40,787 nucleotides of DNA from an uncultured Prevotellaceae bacterium (GTDB lineage: Bacteria; Bacteroidota; Bacteroidia; Bacteroidales; Bacteroidaceae), in NCBI GenBank assembly GCA_947176535.1, contig CAMWQU010000023.1, forward strand, positions 1-40,787, read 5' to 3'. This document shows, one piece after another, positions 27,172-36,413 of the stretch. Both the position numbers and the translations under genes were made by a program. The notes beneath the pieces were generated by a model, which worked only from the letters and a program-made list of their open reading frames with translations, did not search any database and had not been told where the DNA came from. How positions within the stretch are numbered: position 1 is the stretch's first letter; each line of letters begins with the position of its first letter.

Positions 27172-27903
27172 ATGGGACAGAAAGTAAATCCTATAAGCAA
27201 TCGTTTGGGTATCGTCCGCGGTTGGGATTCAAATTGGTATGGTGGTAAGAACTTTGGAGATGCTTTGTTGGAAGACAGCAAAATCCGTAAGTATCTGAAT
27301 GCCCGTTTGGGTGATGCCAGCATTTCCAAGATTGTCATTGAACGTACATTGAAATTGGTGACTATTACGGTTTGCACAGCCCGTCCTGGTCTGATCATTG
27401 GTAAGGGTGGCGAGAAAGTAGATAAGCTGAAAGAGGAACTGAAGAAAGTCACGGATAAGGAGATCCAGATCAATATCTTTGAGGTGAGAAAGCCCGAACT
27501 GGATGCTACGATTGTTGCTACAAACATCGCTCGTCAGATTGAAGGTAAGGTTTCTTATCGTCGCGCAATCAAAATGGCTATTGCCAACACTATGCGTGCC
27601 GGTGCCGAGGGTATCAAGGTGCTCATCTCCGGTCGTTTGAATGGCGCGGAAATCGCACGTAGTGAAATGTTCAAGGAAGGTCGTACTCCGTTGCATACAT
27701 TCCGTGCCGACATTGACTATTGTAAGGCAGAAGCCCTCACAAAGGTGGGTTTGCTTGGTATCAAAGTTTGGATTTGCCGTGGAGAAGTGTTTGGTAAAAA
27801 AGACCTTGCGCCTAATTTTACACAGCAGAAAGAAAACAATAGTCGTGGCTTTGGCAACGGTTCCAAGGGAGGCTTCCGTCGTAAGAGGAACAACAACCGC
27901 TAA
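27172..27903 (+). CDS. rpsC: 30S ribosomal protein S3
   Basis: S3 lines the mRNA entry channel and contributes to helicase activity. The 243-residue protein starts [20 protein letters not shown]. It has a KH domain with the [18 protein letters not shown] signature (about 74-91) and the C-terminal domain with [19 protein letters not shown] and [11 protein letters not shown]. It ends in an Asn/Gly/Arg-rich basic tail, longer than in E. coli and usual for the phylum. rplP follows after 13 nt. Confidence 0.97.
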   Translation: MGQKVNPISNRLGIVRGWDSNWYGGKNFGDALLEDSKIRKYLNARLGDASISKIVIERTLKLVTITVCTARPGLIIGKGGEKVDKLKEELKKVTDKEIQINIFEVRKPELDATIVATNIARQIEGKVSYRRAIKMAIANTMRAGAEGIKVLISGRLNGAEIARSEMFKEGRTPLHTFRADIDYCKAEALTKVGLLGIKVWICRGEVFGKKDLAPNFTQQKENNSRGFGNGSKGGFRRKRNNNR

Positions 27904-27916
27904 AAATTAAATTATC

Positions 27917-28342
27917 ATGTTACAACCTAAAAGAACAAAATATAGAAGACCGCAAAAAGGTCGTTGCAAAGGCAACGCTCAGCGTGGAAATCAGTTGGCT
28001 TTCGGTTCTTTCGGAATTAAGTCGCTGGATACGCACTGGATTACGGCTCGCCAGATTGAGGCTGCCCGTGTTGCTATGACACGTTACATGCAGCGTGAGG
28101 GACAAAGCTGGATCCGAATTTTCCCCGATAAACCTATTACGAAGAAGCCTGCTGACGTTCGTATGGGTAAGGGTAAGGGAGATCCCGTTGGCTATGTATT
28201 CCCCATTACCCCCGGACGCATAATTTTTGAGATAGAGGGTGTTTCTTATGACATTGCCAAGGAGGCTCTTCGCTTGGCTGCTCAGAAACTGCCTGTAACC
28301 ACAAAGTTTGTAGTAAGAAGAGATTACGATAAAAACGCATAA
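27917..28342 (+). CDS. rplP: 50S ribosomal protein L16
   Basis: L16 is a late 50S assembly protein that helps position tRNA in the A and P sites. The 141-residue protein starts [19 protein letters not shown] and contains [22 protein letters not shown] and the conserved [21 protein letters not shown]. The arginine that is hydroxylated in E. coli falls in this latter loop. The stop codon is 2 nt before rpmC. Confidence 0.97.
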   Translation: MLQPKRTKYRRPQKGRCKGNAQRGNQLAFGSFGIKSLDTHWITARQIEAARVAMTRYMQREGQSWIRIFPDKPITKKPADVRMGKGKGDPVGYVFPITPGRIIFEIEGVSYDIAKEALRLAAQKLPVTTKFVVRRDYDKNA

Positions 28343-28344
28343 GT

Positions 28345-28539
28345 ATGAAAGTCGCAGAAATTAAGGAGATGTCCACTCAGGATTTGAGAGAACTGATTCA
28401 GACGGAAAAGGCTAATTATACGCAGATGTTGCTGAACCATACAGTCTCTCCCCTTGAGAACAATGCTCAGATAAAGACGGCACGTCGTAATATCGCTCGT
28501 TTGTTGACGATTCTTCGCCAAAGAGAACTTAACAAATAA
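28345..28539 (+). CDS. rpmC: 50S ribosomal protein L29
   Basis: L29 is a small helical protein at the exit tunnel, part of the docking site for chaperones. The 64-residue protein starts [22 protein letters not shown] and has the family pattern [18 protein letters not shown] at the end. It is placed between rplP and rpsQ with gaps of 2 and 14 nt, the conserved L16-L29-S17 order. Confidence 0.96.
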   Translation: MKVAEIKEMSTQDLRELIQTEKANYTQMLLNHTVSPLENNAQIKTARRNIARLLTILRQRELNK

Positions 28540-28553
28540 AATGGCCTACACAC

Positions 28554-28811
28554 ATGGAAGAAAGAAATTTAAGAAAAACAAGAACGGGTGTCGTAGTTAG
28601 CGACAAGATGGATAAGACCATTGTGGTGGCTGCTAAGTTCAAGGAGAAGCACCCGATTTATGGCAAGTTCGTCAATAAGACGAAGAAATACCATGCCCAT
28701 GATGAGAAGAACGATTGCCATAAAGGCGATACGGTGCTGATAATGGAGACTCGTCCTCTGAGCAAAACAAAGAGATGGAGAGTAGTAGAAATTGTAGAAA
28801 GAGCTAAGTAA
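28554..28811 (+). CDS. rpsQ: 30S ribosomal protein S17
   Basis: S17 is an OB-fold primary binder of 16S rRNA. The 85-residue protein starts [25 protein letters not shown]. It contains the conserved [24 protein letters not shown] stretch and ends [19 protein letters not shown]. The chosen ATG at 28554 agrees with homologues. rplN starts 2 nt after its stop. Confidence 0.97.
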   Translation: MEERNLRKTRTGVVVSDKMDKTIVVAAKFKEKHPIYGKFVNKTKKYHAHDEKNDCHKGDTVLIMETRPLSKTKRWRVVEIVERAK

Positions 28812-28813
28812 TC

Positions 28814-29179
28814 ATGATACAAGCAGAATCTAGATTAGTAGTAGCAGATAATAGCGGCGCAAAAGAATGCTTGTGCATTCGCGTACTTGGGGGTACACGT
28901 CGTCGCTATGCCTCTGTTGGTGACGTGATTGTCGTTGCTGTGAAGAGCGCAATTCCCACCAGTGATGTTAAGAAAGGTGCAGTATCGAAAGCCCTGATTG
29001 TACGTACAAAGAAGGAGGTGCGCCGTCCCGACGGTTCATACATTCGTTTTGATGATAATGCTTGCGTGTTATTGAACAATGCAGGTGAGTTGCGTGGAAG
29101 TCGTATTTTCGGTCCTGTTGCTCGTGAATTGCGCGCAGTAAACATGAAGGTCGTATCTCTGGCACCTGAAGTTCTTTAA
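28814..29179 (+). CDS. rplN: 50S ribosomal protein L14
   Basis: L14 sits at the subunit interface and is the docking site of the silencing factor RsfS. The 121-residue protein starts [27 protein letters not shown]. It has [29 protein letters not shown] and ends with [22 protein letters not shown]. All are family hallmarks, and length is typical. It is the first gene of the spc segment. Confidence 0.97.
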   Translation: MIQAESRLVVADNSGAKECLCIRVLGGTRRRYASVGDVIVVAVKSAIPTSDVKKGAVSKALIVRTKKEVRRPDGSYIRFDDNACVLLNNAGELRGSRIFGPVARELRAVNMKVVSLAPEVL

Positions 29180-29201
29180 TCTAAGTATAAGAATTTAAGT
29201 G

Positions 29202-29522
29202 ATGAGTAAGTTACATATTAAAAAAGGCGATACTGTTTATGTAAACGCTGGTAACAACAAGGGCAAGACTGGCACCGTGTTGAAAGTGTTTGTTGAAGAG
29301 AAGCGCGCCATTGTGGAGGGCATAAATATGGTTTCGAAAAGCCAGAAGCCCAGTGCAAAATATCCTCAAGGGGGTATTATCAAGCAGGAAGCTCCTATTC
29401 ACATCTCAAATCTGAATGTGGTAGATCCTCAAAGTGGCAAGCCTACTCGTATTGGTAGAAAACTTAATGCAGAAGGAAAACGGGTCCGTTATGCTAAAAA
29501 ATCTGGAGAGGAGATGAAGTAA
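29202..29522 (+). CDS. rplX: 50S ribosomal protein L24
   Basis: L24 is an assembly initiator near the exit tunnel with a KOW fold. The 106-residue protein starts [27 protein letters not shown], where the Gly-rich KOW turn is visible. It continues with [35 protein letters not shown] used the ATG at 29202; an in-frame GTG directly before it is less likely. Its stop overlaps the rplE start by one base. Confidence 0.95.
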   Translation: MSKLHIKKGDTVYVNAGNNKGKTGTVLKVFVEEKRAIVEGINMVSKSQKPSAKYPQGGIIKQEAPIHISNLNVVDPQSGKPTRIGRKLNAEGKRVRYAKKSGEEMK

Positions 29523-30079
29523 TGGCAAATACCGCAAGCCTTAAGAAAGAATATACGGAGCGGATTGCTCCGGCTTTGATGAAGCAGTTTAATTACTCTT
29601 CATCTATGCAGATTCCCGTACTAAAGAAGATTGTGATTAATCAGGGTCTTGGTATGGCTACTGCTGATAAGAAAATTATTGAGGTGGCAATCAATGAAAT
29701 TACGGCCATAACCGGTCAGAAAGCTGTTGCTACTGTTTCAAAGAAAGACGTAGCTAATTTCAAGCTACGTAAGAAAATGCCTATCGGCGTGATGGTAACT
29801 CTCCGTCGTGAGCGTATGTACGAGTTTTTGGAGAAGTTGGTGCGTGTGGCTTTACCTCGTATCCGTGACTTTAAAGGTATTGAAAGCAAGTTTGACGGTC
29901 GTGGCAATTATACGCTCGGTATTCAGGAACAGATAATTTTCCCCGAGATAAACATCGACACTATAGATCGTATTCTCGGTATGAATATAACCTTTGTAAC
30001 GACGGCTCAGACCGATGAAGAAGGATATGCTCTGCTGAAAGAGTTTGGTTTGCCCTTTAAAAACGCTAATAACGATTAA
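29522..30079 (+). CDS. rplE: 50S ribosomal protein L5
   Basis: L5 binds 5S rRNA and contacts P-site tRNA and S13. The 185-residue protein has the segment [19 protein letters not shown] and the P-loop-like region [27 protein letters not shown]. It also has [28 protein letters not shown]. The start overlaps the rplX stop by one base (TAATG), indicating translational coupling. Length is normal. Confidence 0.97.
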   Translation: MANTASLKKEYTERIAPALMKQFNYSSSMQIPVLKKIVINQGLGMATADKKIIEVAINEITAITGQKAVATVSKKDVANFKLRKKMPIGVMVTLRRERMYEFLEKLVRVALPRIRDFKGIESKFDGRGNYTLGIQEQIIFPEINIDTIDRILGMNITFVTTAQTDEEGYALLKEFGLPFKNANND

Positions 30080-30087
30080 ATAAAGAT

Positions 30088-30387
30088 ATGGCAAAAGAAT
30101 CAATGAAGGCTCGCGAGGTGAAAAGAGCAAAACTCGTGGCCAAGTACGCTGAAAAACGCGCCGCTTTGAAAAAGATTGTTAATACGGGAGGCCCCGTAGA
30201 GGCTTATGAGGCAGCACGTAAACTTCAGGAAATTCCACGCAATGCAAATCCTATCCGGTTGCACAACCGTTGCAAACTGACCGGTCGTCCTAAAGGTTAT
30301 ATGCGTTTGTTTGGAATCAGCCGTATTCAGTTCCGTGAGATGGCTTCTGCAGGCTTGATCCCCGGAGTGAGAAAGGCAAGTTGGTAA
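30088..30387 (+). CDS. rpsN: 30S ribosomal protein S14, long zinc-free form
   Basis: S14 is an assembly protein of the 30S head. This 99-residue copy is the long form without the CxxC zinc-binding pairs; its only cysteine is within [21 protein letters not shown]. The C-terminal end, [15 protein letters not shown], matches the family. Independence from zinc is known for this form. It begins 8 nt after rplE and a short perfect hairpin follows it before rpsH. Confidence 0.96.
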   Translation: MAKESMKAREVKRAKLVAKYAEKRAALKKIVNTGGPVEAYEAARKLQEIPRNANPIRLHNRCKLTGRPKGYMRLFGISRIQFREMASAGLIPGVRKASW

Positions 30388-30406
30388 GCATTATTGTTTA
30401 ATATTG

Positions 30407-30421
30407 TCGGGATAGTCCCGA
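30407..30421 (+). other. Short stem-loop between rpsN and rpsH
   Basis: TCGGGA (30407-30412) and TCCCGA (30416-30421) form a 6-bp stem with a 3-nt loop in an otherwise AT-rich 53-nt gap, 20 nt before rpsH. It could be an RNA site for autoregulation by S8 or simply a spacer hairpin. Confidence 0.4.
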
Positions 30422-30440
30422 TTAATTAAAATTTTATAAA

Positions 30441-30836
30441 ATGACAGATCCAATAGCAGATTATTTGACACGGTTGCGCAATGCAATTCAAGCAAAACAC
30501 AGAGTTGTGGAGTGCCCGGCGTCAAACTTGAAAAAGGAGATTACGAAGATCCTTTTCGAGAAAGGCTATATCTTGAACTACCAGTTTGTTGAGGATGGGC
30601 CTCAGGGAACTATCAAGATTGCCTTGAAGTATGACAATGCTTCAAAATCGAATGCAATCAAGAAGTTGATTCGTATTTCGAAGCCTGGCATGCGTAAGTA
30701 CACTGGTTACAAAGACATGCCAAGAGTTATAAACGGATTAGGTATTGCAATTTTATCGACATCCAAGGGTGTAATGACAAACAAGGAAGCCGCAGAACTG
30801 AAAGTTGGTGGTGAAGTTCTTTGTTTTGTATATTAA
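30441..30836 (+). CDS. rpsH: 30S ribosomal protein S8
   Basis: S8 is a primary 16S rRNA binder and in E. coli the translational repressor of the spc operon. The 131-residue protein starts MTDPIADYLTRLRNAIQAKHRVVECPAS. It ends with the family block KGVMTNKEAAELKVGGEVLCFVY; the rRNA-contacting ST(S)KG segment is present. A hairpin lies in the 53-nt gap upstream, the only unusual spacing in this stretch. Confidence 0.97.
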   Translation: MTDPIADYLTRLRNAIQAKHRVVECPASNLKKEITKILFEKGYILNYQFVEDGPQGTIKIALKYDNASKSNAIKKLIRISKPGMRKYTGYKDMPRVINGLGIAILSTSKGVMTNKEAAELKVGGEVLCFVY

Positions 30837-30853
30837 TTAGGGAGGATTGAATT

Positions 30854-31426
30854 ATGTCTAGAATTGGAAAACTACCTATTACAATCCCTTCAGGTGTAAC
30901 TTTGACTATCAGCGATGATAATGTGGTTACTGTAAAAGGTAAGGAAGGTGAATTGACTCAAGCTGTTCATCCCTCTATTAAATTGAATTTCTCAGATGGT
31001 GTTTTGAATCTGGAAATAGATGAGAACAATGACACTGTGGAGAAAAAGCAGAAGCAATCTTTCCATGGTTTATATCGTGCCCTCATTAACAACATGGTTG
31101 TGGGTGTGTCACAGGGATATGAGAAACAGATGGAACTTGTTGGTGTAGGTTACCGTGTTTCAAATCAAGGTAATCTCGTTGAATTCTCTTTGGGCTATAC
31201 ACATAGCATATTTATTCAGTTGCCTTCTGAAATCAAGGTAGAAACAAAGTCAGAGAGAAACCAGAATCCACAAATCATCTTGAAATCCTGCGACAAACAG
31301 CTTTTAGGGCAGGTGTGTGCCAAGATTCGTTCTTTCCGTAAGCCTGAACCGTATAAGGGTAAGGGTATTTTGTTTATTGGCGAACAGATTCGTAGAAAGT
31401 CTGGTAAGTCTGCAGGTGCTAAGTAA
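30854..31426 (+). CDS. rplF: 50S ribosomal protein L6
   Basis: L6 supports the GTPase centre near the sarcin-ricin loop. The 190-residue protein has two repeats of the L6 fold. It starts MSRIGKLPITIPSGVTLTI, contains MELVGVGYRVSNQGN, and ends KPEPYKGKGILFIGEQIRRKSGKSAGAK. A purine-rich GGGAGG lies 8 nt before the ATG, a better ribosome-binding site than most neighbours. Two residues of length above E. coli homologues' average range are within family variation. Confidence 0.96.
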   Translation: MSRIGKLPITIPSGVTLTISDDNVVTVKGKEGELTQAVHPSIKLNFSDGVLNLEIDENNDTVEKKQKQSFHGLYRALINNMVVGVSQGYEKQMELVGVGYRVSNQGNLVEFSLGYTHSIFIQLPSEIKVETKSERNQNPQIILKSCDKQLLGQVCAKIRSFRKPEPYKGKGILFIGEQIRRKSGKSAGAK

Positions 31427-31444
31427 CATTAAAACGTGAAAATC

Positions 31445-31786
31445 ATGACAACAAAAATAGAAAGACGAATTAAGATCAAGCACAGAGTTCGTAATAAGAT
31501 TTCTGGTACTGCAGAGCGTCCACGTATGTCAGTGTTCCGCAGCAACAAACAAATATATGTACAGATTATCAATGACCTTGCAGGTGCTACCTTGGTAGCT
31601 GCTTCTTCATTGGGTATGGAAACTTGTCCCAAAAAAGAGCAGGCTGCTAAGGTTGGTGAACTTATTGCAAAGAAAGCTCTTGAGGCAGGTATCACAACAG
31701 TAGTGTTTGACCGCAATGGTTATCTGTACCATGGTCGTGTGAAAGAAGTGGCTGATGCAGCTCGTAACGGTGGACTTAAATTCTAA
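31445..31786 (+). CDS. rplR: 50S ribosomal protein L18
   Basis: L18 joins 5S rRNA to the 50S subunit together with L5. The 113-residue protein starts [44 protein letters not shown], a Bacteroidetes-type N terminus. It ends [29 protein letters not shown] chose the ATG at 31445; an in-frame GTG three codons earlier lacks support. It lies 6 nt before rpsE. Confidence 0.95.
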   Translation: MTTKIERRIKIKHRVRNKISGTAERPRMSVFRSNKQIYVQIINDLAGATLVAASSLGMETCPKKEQAAKVGELIAKKALEAGITTVVFDRNGYLYHGRVKEVADAARNGGLKF

Positions 31787-31792
31787 AGAATT

Positions 31793-32305
31793 ATGGCATT
31801 TAATAGAGTTAAAATAAATAGCGATATCGAATTAAAGGACAGATTAGTTGCTATCAACCGTGTTACGAAAGTGACAAAAGGAGGTCGTACTTTCACGTTC
31901 AGCGCAATAGTTGTTGTTGGAAATGAAAACGGCATCATTGGTTGGGGCCTTGGTAAAGCTGGTGAAGTAACTGCGGCTATTGCTAAAGGTGTGGAAGCTG
32001 CTAAAAAGAATTTGGTGCGTGTCCCTGTTGTTAAGGGAACAATTCCTCATGAGGCTACTGCAAAATTTGGAGGTGCTGAGGTGTTGATCATGCCTGCTTC
32101 TCCTGGTACAGGAGTTGTTGCCGGTGGTGCAATGCGCGCTGTGTTGGATAGTGTTGGAGTGAAAGATGTTTTGGCTAAGTCAAAAGGATCTTCAAATCCT
32201 CACAACCTTGTAAAGGCTACAATAACAGCTCTGTCCGAGATACGTGATGCAAAGACTATTGCTGCTCAGCGTGGAATAAGTCTTGAAAAAGTATTTAGAG
32301 GCTAA
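31793..32305 (+). CDS. rpsE: 30S ribosomal protein S5
   Basis: S5 affects decoding accuracy and mRNA helicase activity, and is the spectinomycin target. The 170-residue protein has the N-terminal double-stranded-RNA-binding fold with [27 protein letters not shown]. The spectinomycin loop follows VTKGG directly and has no deletion. The C-terminal half contains [46 protein letters not shown]. rpmD follows with a strong ribosome-binding site. Confidence 0.97.
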   Translation: MAFNRVKINSDIELKDRLVAINRVTKVTKGGRTFTFSAIVVVGNENGIIGWGLGKAGEVTAAIAKGVEAAKKNLVRVPVVKGTIPHEATAKFGGAEVLIMPASPGTGVVAGGAMRAVLDSVGVKDVLAKSKGSSNPHNLVKATITALSEIRDAKTIAAQRGISLEKVFRG

Positions 32306-32322
32306 TAAGGAGGTATTATACT

Positions 32323-32499
32323 ATGGCAACTATTAAAGTTAAGCAAGTAAGAAGTCGTATTCATGCGCCTCGCTACCAGAAAGCCACACTCGACACTCTG
32401 GGATTGCGTAAGATGAATCACGTTGTAGAGATTGAAGATAATGCTTCTAATCGTGGTTTGATTCAGACCGTTCATCACTTGGTTAAGGTGATTGACTAA
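32323..32499 (+). CDS. rpmD: 50S ribosomal protein L30
   Basis: This 58-residue protein is a small globular component of the 50S subunit. It starts MATIKVKQVRSRIHAPRYQKATL, continues with DTLGLRKMNHVVEIED, where the GLRKM core is the family signature, and ends QTVHHLVKVID. AAGGAGG at 32307-32313, 9 nt upstream of the ATG, is the best Shine-Dalgarno in the cluster. Placement between rpsE and rplO is universal. Confidence 0.96.
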   Translation: MATIKVKQVRSRIHAPRYQKATLDTLGLRKMNHVVEIEDNASNRGLIQTVHHLVKVID

Positions 32500-32529
32500 T
32501 TAAAAATCAAAAGTTAATTCGATAAAGAT

Positions 32530-32973
32530 ATGAAATTAGATAATTTGAAGCCTGCTGCAGGTTCTACTCATTCCCGTCGTCGTATTGGTCGTGGACCGGG
32601 TTCTGGATTGGGTGGTACGTCTACTCGCGGTCATAAGGGAGCCAAGGCTCGTTCTGGCTATAAGAGAAAGATTGGTTTCGAGGGTGGTCAGATGCCTTTG
32701 CAGCGCCGTCTACCCAAATTTGGATTTAAGAATATTAACCGTGTTGAGTATCAGGTTGTAAATCTGTCTACTCTTCAGGCTTTGGCTGATAAGGGCGTTA
32801 CAACAATTGGTATAGCAGAGCTGAAAGCCAATCGTGTCATCAAAAGTGAGACTTTGGTGAAGGTATTGGCTATGGGGACGCTGACGACCAAGGTTGATGT
32901 TACGGCTAATGCTTTTTCTGCTGCTGCAGAAGTTGCTATTCAGAATGTAGGTGGCACGGTTACTAAATTGTAA
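32530..32973 (+). CDS. rplO: 50S ribosomal protein L15
   Basis: L15 is an early 50S assembly protein with a long basic N-terminal extension. The 147-residue protein starts MKLDNLKPAAGSTHSRRRIGRGPGSGLGGTSTRGHKG and continues GFEGGQMPLQRRLPKFGFKN. Both segments are family signatures. A globular C-terminal domain follows. It directly precedes secY with an 11-nt gap. Confidence 0.97.
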   Translation: MKLDNLKPAAGSTHSRRRIGRGPGSGLGGTSTRGHKGAKARSGYKRKIGFEGGQMPLQRRLPKFGFKNINRVEYQVVNLSTLQALADKGVTTIGIAELKANRVIKSETLVKVLAMGTLTTKVDVTANAFSAAAEVAIQNVGGTVTKL

Positions 32974-32984
32974 TAACTTAAATT

Positions 32985-34331
32985 ATGAAGTTTATAAAGA
33001 CAATTAAGAATATATGGGCTATCGAGGAGTTGCGATCCAAACTTTTGGTAACCCTCCTTTTTGCTGCTATATATCGGTTTGGCTCGTTCGTGGTGCTTCC
33101 TGGAATTAACCCCGAGAAGTTGACAGCCTTGCGTGAGCAGACAAGCGAAGGCTTGATGTCTTTGTTGAATATGTTTTCTGGCGGTGCATTCTCTAACGCA
33201 TCTATATTTGCATTGGGAATCATGCCTTACATTTCAGCTTCTATCGTTATTCAGTTATTGGCCGTTGTTGTTCCTTATTTCCAGAAAATGCAACGTGAGG
33301 GGGAGAGTGGTCGCCGTAAAATAAATCAATATACGCGTTATTTGACCATCTTTATCCTTCTCTTCCAAGGTCCTTTTTATTTGATGACTCTTCAGCATCA
33401 GGCTGCTGGTGCGCTAAATCCCAATGTAAGTTGGACTGCATTCATGATTTCCTCAGCTGTCATCTTGGCAGCAGGAAGTATGTTTATTCTCTGGCTGGGA
33501 GAGCGTATTACAGATAAGGGCATTGGTAATGGTGTCTCTATCATCATTATGTTGGGTATTATTGCTCGTTTCCCTCAGGCATTTAGTCAGGAATTGGTGT
33601 CCCGTTTCACTGCTCTTTCCGGAGGTGGACTTATTATGTTCTTAGCAGAACTTATAGTCCTTTTTGCTGTAGTCTTGGCTGCAATATTGTTAGTTCAGGG
33701 AACACGTAAGGTGCCTGTGCAGTATGCTCAGCGTATGGTACGTGGACAGCAGATTGGTGGTGCACGTCAGTATATTCCGTTAAAGTTATTTGCAGCCAAT
33801 GTAATGCCTATTATTTTTGCTCAAGCGATTATGTTTATTCCGTCGAATCTGATTGGTTTTATTGCAGAGGGTAGTGGATTTTGGACACGCGTGGCAATTG
33901 TAATGTCAGATTACACCAGTTGGCAATACAACATGGTATTTGCGTTTTTAATAATAGCATTTACTTTCTTGTATACTGCAATTACGATGAATCCTGTTCA
34001 GATGGCAGAAGATATAAAACGTAATAATGGGTTTATTCCTGGTGTGCGTCCTGGAAAAGAAACAGCGGATTATCTGGATAGTATCATGACTCATATCACG
34101 CTTCCTGGGTCTGTATTTCTTGCTTTTATTGCATGTATGCCCGCATTTGCAGGTTTACTTGACGTAAAGCCGGAGTTTGCACATTTCTTTGGAGGTACAT
34201 CTCTTCTGATATTGGTTGGTGTTGTCCTTGACACACTACAACAGATAGAAAGTCATTTGTTGATGAGGCATTATGATGGCTTATTGAGTTCTGGTAGGAT
34301 TCATGGTCGTACAGGAGTGTCAGCCTATTAA
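32985..34331 (+). CDS. secY: Preprotein translocase subunit SecY
   Basis: SecY is the membrane channel of the Sec system. The 448-residue protein shows about ten hydrophobic spans. The plug and first helix region contain FGSFVVLPGINPEKL, and the second span GIMPYISASIVIQLL. The cytoplasmic loops carry QGTRKVPVQYAQRMVRGQQIGGARQYIPLKL and the C5 loop VQMAEDIKRNNGFIPGVRPGKETADYL. Its partner SecE is encoded at 1485-1682. It follows rplO as in most bacteria. map follows after 9 nt. Confidence 0.97.
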   Translation: MKFIKTIKNIWAIEELRSKLLVTLLFAAIYRFGSFVVLPGINPEKLTALREQTSEGLMSLLNMFSGGAFSNASIFALGIMPYISASIVIQLLAVVVPYFQKMQREGESGRRKINQYTRYLTIFILLFQGPFYLMTLQHQAAGALNPNVSWTAFMISSAVILAAGSMFILWLGERITDKGIGNGVSIIIMLGIIARFPQAFSQELVSRFTALSGGGLIMFLAELIVLFAVVLAAILLVQGTRKVPVQYAQRMVRGQQIGGARQYIPLKLFAANVMPIIFAQAIMFIPSNLIGFIAEGSGFWTRVAIVMSDYTSWQYNMVFAFLIIAFTFLYTAITMNPVQMAEDIKRNNGFIPGVRPGKETADYLDSIMTHITLPGSVFLAFIACMPAFAGLLDVKPEFAHFFGGTSLLILVGVVLDTLQQIESHLLMRHYDGLLSSGRIHGRTGVSAY

Positions 34332-34340
34332 GGAGTATCT

Positions 34341-35138
34341 ATGAAGATATTTCTGAAGACAGAGGATGAGATTGAATTGATGAGGGCGGCTAACCTTATG
34401 GTTTCAGCAACGCTTTCAGAGATCGGAAAGGTGATAAAACCTGGAGTGACAACGTCACAACTGGATAAGATTGCCGAAGAGTACATAAGAGACAATGGAG
34501 CGGTTCCCACTTTTAAGGGATTTCCAAATCCATGCGGTGGTGAAGCGTTTCCTGCGTCTATATGTGCATCTGTGAACGATGAGGTTGTACACGGGATACC
34601 TAATGATAGCCCCCTGAAAGAGGGTGATATTGTTTCGGTTGATTGTGGAATACTTTTAAATGGTTATAATGGTGACTCTTGCTACACTTTTTGTGTAGGT
34701 GAAATCTCAGAGGAGGTTCAGCATCTGCTTAATATAACAAAAGAGGCACTCTATTGTGGTATAGAGACAGCCTTGGTTGGAAAGCGGATTGGAGACATCG
34801 GATGTGTGATACAAGAACATTGTGAGGCTCATAACTTTGGCGTTGTCCGTGAGTTTGTTGGTCATGGGATAGGGCAGAAGATGCATGAAGATCCACCAGT
34901 GCCTAATTATGGGCACAGAGGGAATGGCCCTCAGATACAAAACGGTTTATGTATTGCCATTGAGCCGATGATCACAATGGGTAGTCCTAAAATCTATATG
35001 GCGAAAGATAGATGGACAATAAAAACTTGTGATGGAAAGCCTGCTGCACATTTTGAACATACCATTGCAGTTCATCAGAGGAAAGTTGATATCCTATCTT
35101 CGTTTGAAGAAATAGAGAAAATAGAAAGCAAAAAATAG
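34341..35138 (+). CDS. map: Methionine aminopeptidase, type I
   Basis: This cytoplasmic metalloprotease removes the initiator methionine. The 265-residue protein has the five canonical metal ligands Asp101, Asp112, His175, Glu208 and Glu239, and the substrate-pocket His84. Motifs visible are [28 protein letters not shown] and HFEHT. The position between secY and infA is conserved in Bacteroidetes. AAGGAG lies 6 to 7 nt before the ATG. The C terminus is slightly extended by a charged tail ([10 protein letters not shown]). Confidence 0.96.
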   Translation: MKIFLKTEDEIELMRAANLMVSATLSEIGKVIKPGVTTSQLDKIAEEYIRDNGAVPTFKGFPNPCGGEAFPASICASVNDEVVHGIPNDSPLKEGDIVSVDCGILLNGYNGDSCYTFCVGEISEEVQHLLNITKEALYCGIETALVGKRIGDIGCVIQEHCEAHNFGVVREFVGHGIGQKMHEDPPVPNYGHRGNGPQIQNGLCIAIEPMITMGSPKIYMAKDRWTIKTCDGKPAAHFEHTIAVHQRKVDILSSFEEIEKIESKK

Positions 35139-35148
35139 AATACAAGAA

Positions 35149-35367
35149 ATGGCAAAACAGTCCGCAATAGAACAAGATGGGGTTATCGTAGAGTCCCTTT
35201 CAAATGCAATGTTTCATGTAGAATTGGAAAATGGGCATGAGATAACGGCACATATTTCAGGAAAGATGAGAATGCATTACATCAAGATTCTACCAGGAGA
35301 TAAGGTAAAAGTTGAAATGAGCCCGTATGATTTGTCAAAGGGGCGAATAGTATTCAGATACAAATAA
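35149..35367 (+). CDS. infA: Translation initiation factor IF-1
   Basis: IF-1 is a single OB-fold protein that binds the 30S A site during initiation. The 72-residue sequence starts [45 protein letters not shown] and ends [23 protein letters not shown]. This is nearly the universal IF-1 consensus and the usual length. It is 10 nt downstream of map and 10 nt upstream of rpmJ. Confidence 0.97.
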   Translation: MAKQSAIEQDGVIVESLSNAMFHVELENGHEITAHISGKMRMHYIKILPGDKVKVEMSPYDLSKGRIVFRYK

Positions 35368-35377
35368 AGAACTAAAT

Positions 35378-35494
35378 ATGAAAACAAGAGCTTCTATTAA
35401 GAAACGTACTCCAGAGTGCAAGATTGTCCGTCGCAAGGGACGTTTGTATGTAATTAACAAAAAGAACCCTAAGTTCAAGATGCGTCAGGGTTGA
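35378..35494 (+). CDS. rpmJ: 50S ribosomal protein L36, zinc-site degenerate
   Basis: The 38-residue protein is the smallest 50S subunit protein. It starts [21 protein letters not shown] and ends NPKFKMRQG. In zinc-binding L36 the chain has three cysteines and one histidine. Here only Cys14 is retained and the histidine position is replaced, so zinc binding is unlikely. The gene lies between infA and rpsM, the standard position. Confidence 0.96.
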   Translation: MKTRASIKKRTPECKIVRRKGRLYVINKKNPKFKMRQG

Positions 35495-35522
35495 TAAACA
35501 TTGCAAGAAAAGTATTTGATAT

Positions 35523-35903
35523 ATGGCAATAAGAATTGTTGGTGTTGATTTACCTCAGAACAAGAGAGGCGAAATCGCTTTGACCTATGTTTATGGTATA
35601 GGTCGTAGTAGCTCTGCTAAGATTTTGGACAAGGCTGGAGTTAATCGTGACAAGAAAGTAGTAGACTGGACTGATGACGAGGCTGCCAAGATTCGTGAGA
35701 TTATTGGGGCCGAATATAAGGTCGAGGGTGATCTTCGTTCGGAGATTGCAATGAATATTAAGCGTTTGATGGACATCGGTTGCTATCGTGGTGTTCGTCA
35801 TCGTAACGGTTTGCCTGTTCGTGGACAAAGCACAAAAAACAATGCCCGCACACGTAAGGGTAAAAAGAAGACCGTTGCAAATAAGAAAAAGGCTACTAAA
35901 TAA
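35523..35903 (+). CDS. rpsM: 30S ribosomal protein S13
   Basis: S13 sits in the 30S head and contacts 16S rRNA and the P-site tRNA. The 126-residue protein starts [31 protein letters not shown] and contains [33 protein letters not shown]. The C-terminal tail is strongly basic. In E. coli S4 represses the alpha operon from a leader before rpsM. Here the gap before rpsM is only 28 nt and shows no such structure. Confidence 0.97.
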   Translation: MAIRIVGVDLPQNKRGEIALTYVYGIGRSSSAKILDKAGVNRDKKVVDWTDDEAAKIREIIGAEYKVEGDLRSEIAMNIKRLMDIGCYRGVRHRNGLPVRGQSTKNNARTRKGKKKTVANKKKATK

Positions 35904-35912
35904 TAAATAAAT

Positions 35913-36302
35913 ATGGCAAAGAAAACAGTCGCAGCTAAGAAAAGAGTAGTGAAAGTTGATGCTATGGGTCAGCTTCATGTACACAGCTCTTTTAACAACA
36001 TCATTGTGTCTTTGGCCAACGGTGAAGGTCAGGTTATTTCTTGGTCTTCTGCTGGTAAGATGGGTTTCCGCGGTTCTAAAAAGAACACACCGTATGCAGC
36101 CCAGATGGCCGCTCAGGATTGTGCAAAGGTTGCATATGATCTGGGTTTAAGAAAGGTAAAGGCTTATGTGAAGGGTCCTGGAAATGGTCGTGAATCTGCT
36201 ATTCGTACAGTGCATGGTACAGGTATTGAGGTAGTTGAAATTGTAGACGTGACTCCACTTCCTCACAATGGTTGCCGTCCTCCTAAGAGAAGAAGAGTAT
36301 AA
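35913..36302 (+). CDS. rpsK: 30S ribosomal protein S11
   Basis: S11 is on the 30S platform near the E-site mRNA. The 129-residue protein contains [45 protein letters not shown]. It ends with [25 protein letters not shown]. Both blocks are diagnostic. The next gap, 111 nt before rpsD, is the widest inside the spc/alpha part and holds a long-range helix. Confidence 0.97.
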   Translation: MAKKTVAAKKRVVKVDAMGQLHVHSSFNNIIVSLANGEGQVISWSSAGKMGFRGSKKNTPYAAQMAAQDCAKVAYDLGLRKVKAYVKGPGNGRESAIRTVHGTGIEVVEIVDVTPLPHNGCRPPKRRRV

Positions 36303-36332
36303 TTATAGAGTTAAGATGCAATAAAGAAACTT

Positions 36333-36398
36333 GCAACAAACAGGTCTCTTGGCTTACATTTCCTTTCTGTGACCGCGGCTGCTACCCTGTTTGATTGC
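36333..36398 (+). promoter_or_regulatory. Candidate rpsD leader RNA structure
   Basis: GCAACAAACAGG (36333-36344) pairs with CCTGTTTG (36386-36393) and, after one bulged A, TTGC (36395-36398): a 12-bp helix with a single bulge. It encloses 41 nt that can form internal pairs such as GGTC/GACC. The structure ends 15 nt before the rpsD start. S4 is a known autoregulator in E. coli and Bacillus, so an S4-binding leader is a plausible inference. No T-run is present. Confidence 0.6.
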
Positions 36399-36413
36399 TG
36401 AAAAAGTAGAATT

